Positions 32,428 through 37,876 of a DNA stretch of 37,876 bases are shown here, piece after piece (the first letter of the stretch is position 1; every line of letters starts with the position of its first letter). The translations under genes were made by a program, and so were the position numbers. Origin of the DNA: a bacterium (lineage in GTDB: Bacteria; CG2-30-53-67; CG2-30-70-394); assembly GCA_024278555.1 (NCBI GenBank), contig JAJRSX010000193.1, positions 1 through 37,876 on the forward strand. Direction: 5' to 3'. The notes beneath the pieces were generated by a model. It worked only from the letters and a program-made list of their open reading frames with translations. It was not told where the DNA came from and did no database searches.

Positions 32428-32709
32428 GTGGCCGAGCCTTGCCCCCGCCACCGCCCCATCGGCCCGAGCGCATCCAAGCGAAGCCGGATGGCTTCGCTTC
32501 GGAACGAAGCGCTGCCTTCACCGCCTGCTTCTCTCTTTCTGGAGAAACTCCCTTCCTAAGAAACTCCCTTCCTACTCCTCTCTCTCATCTCGTCCTCCCT
32601 AACCACCCACCGCTGCCGCCCTTGACGAGGGGTCACTCCATATCAGGTCATGAAGGGTCGGGATCACGACTCTTCGAGGAGCAGCGGAAATAATGTTCGG
32701 GCGGTTTGC

Positions 32710-33858
32710 CTACTCCGCCCGGTCTTCGTCGCCGCGGCCAAGGGTGAGGGTGGCGAGGGCGGCGGCCAGGGCAACGCCGCCGCTGAGGGCGAAGAGGAGG
32801 CGCGGGCCGAGGGGGTCGTAGAGGAGGCCGCTGGCGCCGTAGCCGATGACCATGCCGACCCCGAAGCTCGCCAGGGAGTAGAGCGACTGGCCCGAGGCCC
32901 GCAGGCCGGCGGGGAAGGCGTCGTGGGTGAAGTGGATGGCGGCGACGTGGAAGGTGCCGAAGGTGAAGGCGTGGAGCACCTGCGAGGCGGCGATCGCGTA
33001 GAGGTTGGTGGTCGTCGCCAGGACCCCCCAGCGCACCGCGGCGAGCCCCAACGACAGGGCCATCACCCGCCCCTCACCAAGCCGCGCCACCAGCCGGCTC
33101 GCCCCGGCCATCACCAGCAGCTCGGCCACCGTGGAGATCCCCCACAGCAGGCCGATAGTCCCCGGCTTCACCCTGATGGAGGCCATGTAGATGGAGAAGA
33201 AGCCGTAATAGGTGCCGTGCGACGCCTGCATCGCCACGCAGGCGGCGAGAAAGAGGACGAGGGCCGGCCGTTTGAGGACCGGCAGGAGCGCCGGCACCTG
33301 CTGGGGGAGGCCGCCGAGGCCGCGCGGCAGGGCCTCGACGGTGAGGGCGTTGGCCGCCGCCAACAGGGTCATCCCCGCCACCACGCTCACCATCGGCAGC
33401 CAGTTGAGCAGGTGGCCGAAGCCGACCGAGAGGCAGATGAAGCCGAGGGTCCCCCACATGCGCACCCGGCCGTAGTTCCAGCCGAAGTGGCCGACCCCCT
33501 CCAGGGTGACCGCCTCCACCAGCGGCAGGAGGGGGACCGAGACCACCGCGTAGGCCGCCATGCACAGGAGCAGCCCACCGAACCGGTGGGGTAGAAAGAG
33601 GGTGGCGGTGGTGGCCACCGACCCCCAGGCGGCGAGCCGCATCACCCCGCGCTGGCGATGGGTGCGATCCGCCCAGTGGGTGATCGGGAAGCTGAACAGG
33701 ACACGACCCACCGGCACCGCCATGGAGAGGGTGCCGATCTCCCAGGAGGAGAGGCCGAGAGACTTGCAGTAGAGGTTGAAGTACGGAAGAAAGACCCCCA
33801 GAACGGCGAAGTAGGCGAAGTAGAAGGCGCCGAAGCGCAGGGGGTGGGCTCGCTCCAT
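32710..33858 (-). CDS. MFS transporter, 3-phenylpropionate permease (HcaT/PPP) type
   Basis: A 382-residue protein with twelve predicted helices. The opening FGAFYFAYFAVLGVFLPYFN followed by LYCKSLGLSSWEIGTLSMAV matches the MFS_1-like group that includes HcaT, and the loop WADRTHRQRG takes the place of the usual MFS loop. The substrate is unknown; the HcaT name reflects sequence class, not proven function. It follows trpD by 89 bp on the same strand, so it may be read through from trpGD, but no functional link is evident. The end (DEDRAE, TAG) borders the repeat-rich spacer. Confidence 0.86.
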   Translation of the reverse strand: MERAHPLRFGAFYFAYFAVLGVFLPYFNLYCKSLGLSSWEIGTLSMAVPVGRVLFSFPITHWADRTHRQRGVMRLAAWGSVATTATLFLPHRFGGLLLCMAAYAVVSVPLLPLVEAVTLEGVGHFGWNYGRVRMWGTLGFICLSVGFGHLLNWLPMVSVVAGMTLLAAANALTVEALPRGLGGLPQQVPALLPVLKRPALVLFLAACVAMQASHGTYYGFFSIYMASIRVKPGTIGLLWGISTVAELLVMAGASRLVARLGEGRVMALSLGLAAVRWGVLATTTNLYAIAASQVLHAFTFGTFHVAAIHFTHDAFPAGLRASGQSLYSLASFGVGMVIGYGASGLLYDPLGPRLLFALSGGVALAAALATLTLGRGDEDRAE

Positions 33859-33947
33859 CTAGACCCCTCCGCCACCGGCGGCATCGACGCCTCGCATCCG
33901 GGGGGCGGTGGTTCGCCGCCCCCTCCTCACCCCGTCGACCATCGCCC

Positions 33948-34961
33948 TCAGCCGCCCTGGGTGAAGGCGATCAGCCGCTCCAGCACCTGGGCGGCCGCGC
34001 CCGAGTCGATCGCCTCGGCCGCCTGGGCGACCCCCGCCTCGACAGACTCGGCGCGCTCCCCGGCCACCAGGGCCAGGGCCGCGTTCAACACCACCACGTC
34101 GCGGTGCGGGCCGGCCTCACCGGCCAGCACCCGGCGAGTGATCTCGGCGTTTTCCTCCGGCCCGCCCCCCACCAGGGCAGAGGCGGCGTGGGTGGAGAGC
34201 CCCACCGCCTCCGGCGTGATGACCCCCGGGCGGACCTCGCCCCCCTTCACCTCCGCGAAGTAGGTCTTGCCGTTCACCGTCGCCTCGTCGAGGCCGTCCT
34301 CCCCGTGGACCACGAAGGCGTGTTCGCAGCCGAGCTCGGCGAGGACCCGGCCCACCGGCTCCACCCAGCGGCCGGAGAAGACCCCCACCACCTGAAACGG
34401 CACCCCGGCCGGGTTGGTGAGCGGCCCGAGAAGGTTGAAGATCGTGCGCGCCGCAAGCTCCGCGCGCACCGGCCCGGCGAAGCGCATCGCCTTGTGCAGG
34501 AGGGGCGCGAAGAGGAAGCCGAGGCCGACCTCCTTCACGCACGCAGCCATCTGCTCCGGCTGCAGGTCGAGGTTGACCCCGAGGGCGGCGAGGACGTCGG
34601 CGGAGCCGCACTTCGACGACACCCCCTTGTTGCCGTGCTTGGCCACCGGCAGGCCGGCGCCGGCGACCACGAAGGCGGCGGTGGTGGAGATGTTGAAGGT
34701 GTGCGCCCCGTCGCCGCCGGTGCCGCAGGTGTCCACCGCCGCGAGGTCGCCGATCTCCACCCGGGTAGCGTGGGCGCGCATGGCCCGCGCCGCGCCGGTG
34801 ATCTCGGCGACGTTCTCCCCCTTGGTACGCAAGGCGACGAGCAGGGCGGCGATCTGCACCGGCGTCAGCGCCCCCTCCATCACCTCGGTAAAGACCGCCT
34901 CGGCCTCCGCGGCAGACAGATCACGGCGTTCGAGCAACCTCGGAAGGACCTCTTCGAACAT
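33948..34961 (-). CDS. trpD: Anthranilate phosphoribosyltransferase
   Basis: A 337-residue protein with the family motifs: KGENVAEITGAARAMRAHAT, the PRPP loop DTCGTGGDGAHTFNISTTAA, KHGNKGVSSKCGSADVLAAL and the hinge FNLLGPLTNPAG. It joins anthranilate to phosphoribosyl pyrophosphate, the second step of tryptophan synthesis. GGAG nine bases before ATG 34961 gives a good ribosome binding site. trpG lies 28 bp upstream. trpC and trpE, which often sit beside trpGD, are absent here. Confidence 0.97.
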   Translation of the reverse strand: MFEEVLPRLLERRDLSAAEAEAVFTEVMEGALTPVQIAALLVALRTKGENVAEITGAARAMRAHATRVEIGDLAAVDTCGTGGDGAHTFNISTTAAFVVAGAGLPVAKHGNKGVSSKCGSADVLAALGVNLDLQPEQMAACVKEVGLGFLFAPLLHKAMRFAGPVRAELAARTIFNLLGPLTNPAGVPFQVVGVFSGRWVEPVGRVLAELGCEHAFVVHGEDGLDEATVNGKTYFAEVKGGEVRPGVITPEAVGLSTHAASALVGGGPEENAEITRRVLAGEAGPHRDVVVLNAALALVAGERAESVEAGVAQAAEAIDSGAAAQVLERLIAFTQGG

Positions 34962-34989
34962 ATTGTTTCTCCAGGATTCTTAGACCTAG

Positions 34990-35571
34990 CTACGCCACCT
35001 CGACCACGGCCATGTCGAGGAAGTTGTGGAGGAGCTGCTTACCCTCCTGGGTGAGGATCGACTCCGGGTGGAACTGCACCCCCTCCACCGCCCGGGTGCG
35101 GTGGCGCAGCCCCATGATCTCGCCGTCGCCGGTCCAGGCGGTCACCTCCAGCTCCCCCGGCAGGGTGTCGCGGGCCACCGCCAGGGAGTGGTAGCGGGTC
35201 GCCTCGAAGGGGTTGGGGAGGCCGACAAAGAGCCCCTTGCCGTCGTGGTGGATCATCGAGGTCTTGCCGTGCATGAGGGTCTTCGCCGGCACCACCCGGC
35301 CGCCAAAGGCCTCGCCGATCGACTGGTGGCCGAGGCAGACCCCGAGGATCGGCAGGGTGCCGGCGAGCTCGCGGACCGCCTCCACCGAGATCCCCGCCTC
35401 CCTCGGGGTACACGGCCCCGGCGAGATCACCAGGTGGCTCGGAGCGAGCTCGCGAACCTCCGCCACGGTGATCCGGTCGTTGCGGTACACCTCCACCTCC
35501 GCCCCCAGCTCCCCAAGGTACTGGACGAGGTTGTAGGTGAAGGAGTCGTAGTTATCGATGATCAGTACCAT
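34990..35571 (-). CDS. trpG: Anthranilate/aminodeoxychorismate synthase glutaminase subunit
   Basis: The 193-residue product is a class I glutamine amidotransferase: [20 protein letters not shown], oxyanion region [11 protein letters not shown], the nucleophile Cys79 in [16 protein letters not shown], and His168/Glu170 in [10 protein letters not shown]. It supplies ammonia to TrpE for anthranilate, and in many bacteria also to PabB for folate. The next gene, trpD, supports the tryptophan role. No synthase large subunit lies upstream; instead a 575-bp repeat-rich spacer precedes ATG 35571. Confidence 0.93.
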   Translation of the reverse strand: MVLIIDNYDSFTYNLVQYLGELGAEVEVYRNDRITVAEVRELAPSHLVISPGPCTPREAGISVEAVRELAGTLPILGVCLGHQSIGEAFGGRVVPAKTLMHGKTSMIHHDGKGLFVGLPNPFEATRYHSLAVARDTLPGELEVTAWTGDGEIMGLRHRTRAVEGVQFHPESILTQEGKQLLHNFLDMAVVEVA

Positions 35572-36146
35572 CGTCGGTCCATCCGTCGAGGGCGGAGCGC
35601 GCTCCGCCGAAGATCCAACAAGCCATCTCACCTCTCGCCCACCGCGCGAGCACGACGCAGGGTGAGCGACCGCCGCCACCGGGGACAAGCCCCCGGAATC
35701 GTCGGCTCCAGCTGCTGTCCTCCAGACAAAACCCCTTCCCCCGGATAAAACCACGAAGGACACCCCGTTCACCGGCGCGCCCGCCTGCCTCGGAGGAGCC
35801 CCCCCCCACCCGGTGATCCGTCTCCTCACCCTTCCTGGCCCACGCGGTGTGCCGTTCATCCTTTGGAAACAAGCCGTTTCCAGAGCGCTCCCGGAAGGGA
35901 TTTTTCACTACAGAGACACAGAGAGCACAGAGAACTCCAAAGGAAAGGTGCTTTCCTCCTCTCAGGCCTCGCAATGGATCGCCACGGGGTTGCCGTGCAG
36001 GAGGACGGCGCAAAATCGTGTTGTTTTCTGATGGCGTTCTCTGTGCCCTCTGTGTCTCTGTAGTGAAATTTCCTTCCAGGCTGCTGCATAGCGATTGGGG
36101 GCACCGGTGACACATCACCCTCCCTGCCGACGATCCGTGCCTCCCC
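35572..36146. other. Repeat-rich spacer upstream of trpG
   Basis: No gene is recognised in this 575-bp gap between trpG and the cutA remnant. Near 35743-35768 is a one-sided CAC-type arm (AAAACCACGAAGGACACC) in a context (CAGACAAAACC) similar to 5750-5775. Copy B of the 185-bp element occupies 35893-36077. The trpG promoter should lie in the remaining 35572-35890, but I see no clear hexamers. Confidence 0.6.
35893..36077 (-). repeat. 185-bp inverted-repeat element, copy B (opposite orientation)
   Basis: Arms TTTCACTACAGAGACACAGA, GAGCACAGAGAAC and their inverse agree at 32 of 33 positions. The core is the reverse complement of copy A (CAAAATCGTGTTGTTTTCTG here). Outer flanks GGAAGGGATTT and AAATTTCCTTCC extend the inverted repeat to about 45 bp. 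The length equals copy A exactly. Confidence 0.92.
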
Positions 36147-36491
36147 TCACCCCGCCTCTCCCTCCCCGACCTCCGGGGTCACCGACTCGGCCACCCAGGC
36201 GAGGTAGGCGGGCAGACCGGCGGTCACGTCGAGGGCGATCGCCTCGGGGACGTCGTACGGGTGGAGGTCGTCGAGGGTGGCGAGACACGCCGCCTACCGC
36301 TCGGCGGTGGTCTTGATGAGCAGCAGCCACTCCTCGGCGGTGGCGACGCTCCCCTGCCACCGGTAGACCGAGGTCACGCCCGGGAGGATGTTGACGCAGG
36401 CGGCGAGGCGGTTGGCCACCAGGGAGTCGGCGATCCCCTGGGCCGCCTCCGGCGAGTCGACGGTGGTCACCACCAGGCGCACGTCACCCAT
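36147..36491 (-). pseudogene. cutA: cutA-type divalent cation tolerance gene interrupted by an amber codon
   Basis: The frame from ATG 36491 reads MGDVRLVVTTVDSPEAAQGI, then LAACVNILPGVTSVYRWQGS, EEWLLLIKTTAER, a TAG at 36296-36294, and continues in the same frame AACLATLDDLHPYDVPEAIA, LDVTAGLPAYLAWVAESV to TGA 36149-36147. Both halves are clear CutA sequence, and the TAG stands where the family normally has Tyr/Phe/His (ERYP.L...L), one base from TAC. CutA is a trimeric ferredoxin-like protein linked to copper tolerance. The total would be 114 residues, normal for the family. Possible readings are a nonsense mutation, a sequencing error or amber readthrough. The start overlaps the TPR gene by eight bases. 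Confidence 0.88.
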
Positions 36492-36867
36492 CCTGTGCCC
36501 CGGCAAGGCCGTCTCGAACCGCCCGTGCCCGCGCCTCCACCACCTCCGCCTCGGCCGTCTCGCCGCGCCCGTGCAGGCAGCGGGCCAGCCCCTCCAGACA
36601 CTCGGCGAGGTTCGCGTCCTCCGCCAGCTCCGCCTCCTCGCGGATTGTGAGCTGGCGGCGAAAGAGGGCCTCCGCCTCGTCGTGCTCACCGGTGAGGGCG
36701 AGGGTCGTGGCGACCATGGAGAGCGACAGGAGGTAGCGGTCGTCGTCCTCCGCAAACAGCCCGTCCGCCTCGGCCAGGGCCTCGCGAAAGAGCTGCACCG
36801 CGTCGGCGAGCTCGCCCCTCAGGTAGTGCTCGGTCCCCCCGCTCATGAGCTCCGACCACCCCGCCAT
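36484..36867 (-). CDS. Small tetratricopeptide-repeat protein
   Basis: A 127-residue soluble protein (MAGWSELMSGGTEHYLRGEL) with about three TPR-like helix pairs: ADAVQLFREALAEADGLFAE, then SLSMVATTLALTGEHDEAEA and ECLEGLARCLHGRGETAEAE. There is no signal peptide, so it should be cytoplasmic. Its end overlaps the cutA start by eight bases and the CPBP-type protease gene lies 38 bp upstream on the same strand. No partner can be named. TPR proteins mediate protein contacts. Confidence 0.78.
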   Translation of the reverse strand: MAGWSELMSGGTEHYLRGELADAVQLFREALAEADGLFAEDDDRYLLSLSMVATTLALTGEHDEAEALFRRQLTIREEAELAEDANLAECLEGLARCLHGRGETAEAEVVEARARAVRDGLAGAQDG

Positions 36868-36905
36868 GGTTGCCTCCACCCCCGCACCACGCGGGGCGGC
36901 GCAGT

Positions 36906-37610
36906 CTACCAGAAGGTCCAGTTGCGGGTCGCCACCACGTAGAGGCCGAGGCCGAGGTTGGTCACCGCGTGGGCGACGATGCACGGTAAGAGCCGCCGCC
37001 GCCACACCAGCAGGCCGCCGTAGACCAGCCCGGCGACGATCCCCACCAGCCACCGGTGGTGCTCGAAGCCGAAGGCGACCGCCACCACGAAGAAGGCGAA
37101 GGGACGGAAGGCCCCGAGGGGGACGGCGAGGAAGTCCGACTGGACCATGTAGCGCATGAGAAAGGCGCGCCAGAAGAGCTCCTCCATCACCGGCACCACC
37201 AGGGCGGCGCCGGCGATGCGCACGGCGATCACCGCCCGGGTGGCGGCGGGGGAGAGGCCGAACCCGTACGGGTCGAAGCCGCTCGCCTCGCCGATGCTCA
37301 GGGGCGCCAGGAGTTGCTCCGGCGCCACCCACACCACCAGGACCGCCACCCCGGCGACCAAGGCGATGAGCCAGTCCGCGGCAGGGGCGCGCCAGGAGAG
37401 CTCCGGCAGGCGGCGGGCGAGAGCGACCAGCAGCGCCCCCACCGCCACCGTCTTCGCCGCGTACCAGTAGTGGGCCGCCGCCGGCTGCGCGGTGCCGGCG
37501 TAGGTAAACAGGGCGAAGCAGAGGAAGGGGGCGACGTACGGCAGCCACGCCGTGCGTCGCCACCCCTCGCCCGGGGTCGTCGTGGTCATGGTGGCGGGAG
37601 CGTCGGCCAT
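36906..37610 (-). CDS. CPBP intramembrane protease, PEP-CTERM-associated CAAX-like type
   Basis: A 234-residue membrane protein with about seven helices. Motif 1 is VMEELFWRAFLMRY (Glu143, Glu144, Arg148), motif 2 GFEHHRWLVG (Glu183, His184) and motif 3 CIVAHAVTNLGLGLY (His214, Asn218). The opening WLPYVAPFLCFALF, the GFDPYGFG loop and the ending NWTFW fit the 'CAAX prenyl protease-related' group (TIGR03008), often encoded with exosortase/PEP-CTERM systems. No exosortase or PEP-CTERM gene is in the window, so its job here is open. ATG 37610 is chosen for the hydrophobic start; ATG 37589 (MTTTTPGEG) is possible. No Shine-Dalgarno is visible. Confidence 0.86.
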   Translation of the reverse strand: MADAPATMTTTTPGEGWRRTAWLPYVAPFLCFALFTYAGTAQPAAAHYWYAAKTVAVGALLVALARRLPELSWRAPAADWLIALVAGVAVLVVWVAPEQLLAPLSIGEASGFDPYGFGLSPAATRAVIAVRIAGAALVVPVMEELFWRAFLMRYMVQSDFLAVPLGAFRPFAFFVVAVAFGFEHHRWLVGIVAGLVYGGLLVWRRRLLPCIVAHAVTNLGLGLYVVATRNWTFW

Positions 37611-37692
37611 ACGAACGGGAGGGACAAGCGGCGGCGCAATGGGCTCCCCGTTGTATCGGCAGCGGGGCCGATCTTCCGAGACGGCCGCGGGG

Positions 37693-37876
37693 ATGGGGTT
37701 CACCGCAGAGACGCGAAGGACGCAGAGAACTCCATCAGAAAACAGCGCGATCTTGCGCCGCCCTCTCGCGCGGCAACCCCGTGACGATCCATTGCGAGGC
37801 CCAAGAGGAGGAACGGACCTCTCCTTTGCAGTTCTCTGTGTCCTCTGTGCTCTCCTTTGCTTGTGGGCTCCGAGCC
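37693..37876 (+). repeat. 185-bp inverted-repeat element, copy C (at window edge)
   Basis: Same orientation as copy A. The left arm reads TTCACCGCAGAGACGCGAAG, GACGCAGAGAACTCC; the core has ATCAGAAAACAGCGCGATCT and GATCCATTGCGAGGCCCAAG; the right arm GTTCTCTGTGTCCTCTGTG degrades after about 37850. It abuts the upstream region of the CPBP-type gene, 83 bp from its start. Confidence 0.88.

Larger units (their letters stand above)
31737..32709. other. Large spacer with stem-loops, repeats and an IS remnant
   Basis: This 973-bp gap lies between mdh and the MFS gene. From left to right I see an unassigned stretch, three adjacent stem-loops (31887-31981), a one-sided CAC-type arm (32081-32131), an IS110-type transposase fragment (32312-32427), a hairpin AAGCGAAGCC/GGCTTCGCTT (32476-32499) and a perfect 16-bp tandem duplication AGAAACTCCCTTCCTA (32543-32574). 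No intact gene is recognised. Confidence 0.6.

Noticed and set aside
32189-32602. Complete transposase-like gene
   Set aside because: Only about 38 codons resemble the IS110 N-terminus; the sequence on both sides in the same frame is not protein-like.
36294-36296. Pyrrolysine or selenocysteine in CutA
   Set aside because: The codon is TAG, not TGA, the position is normally an aromatic residue with no catalytic need, and TAG ends many other genes here. A mutation or sequence error is simpler.

Overview
The window is very GC-rich, densely coded DNA from one bacterial chromosome. A 6S RNA directly after zapA, RarA, RNase Y, CutA and a sigma-54 NtrC/histidine-kinase pair point to a proteobacterium in the broad sense. 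I cannot place it in a class with confidence; an uncultured gamma- or delta-like lineage is my guess. No tRNA, rRNA, CRISPR array, phage or intact insertion sequence was seen.

Layout. 1-4127: 5' end of an aldolase/dehydrogenase gene, then a family 2 glycosyltransferase, an outer-membrane protein and a family 39 glycosyltransferase (lipid-linked sugar transfer). 4284-9626, minus strand: porin, PstS-like binding protein, sensor kinase and NtrC regulator, read as one envelope-to-sigma-54 signalling set. 9744-11667: a diheme lipoprotein with calcium-type repeats and a small secreted protein sharing its N-terminal domain. 11959-18523: mutM, an RNA methyltransferase, pycB, pycA and coaD. 19161-22535, minus strand: three overlapping genes (TPR plus NTF2-like protein, small TPR protein, L,D-transpeptidase-family protein with its own NTF2-like domain). 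23096-29141, plus strand: ZapB-like coiled coil, zapA, 6S RNA, rarA, rny, ymdB-type phosphodiesterase, mtnA. 29378-36491, minus strand: M48 lipoprotein, mdh, MFS transporter, trpD, trpG and a cutA interrupted by an amber codon. 36484-37610: a TPR protein and a CPBP-type protease.

The unusual part is the spacers. Almost every spacer over about 130 bp is built of inverted-repeat elements that often touch the flanking start or stop codon. I see (1) a 185-bp element with ~35-bp terminal inverted repeats, present three times (18770, 35893 inverted, 37693); (2) relatives whose arms follow the same CAC-centred 8-9 bp rhythm with other sequences, where the two arms of an element match each other better than they match other elements; (3) REP palindromes preceded by GTAG, of at least seven sequence types; (4) paired arrays of degenerate heptamers (GCTGANN and TTCTACY); and (5) a G-rich/palindrome element placed just before start codons. 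Several are nested concentrically. A REP pair is inserted in frame at the start of the L,D-transpeptidase gene, and GTAGGAG ends coincide with the stop codons of three genes. I regard this repeat system as the main discovery candidate.
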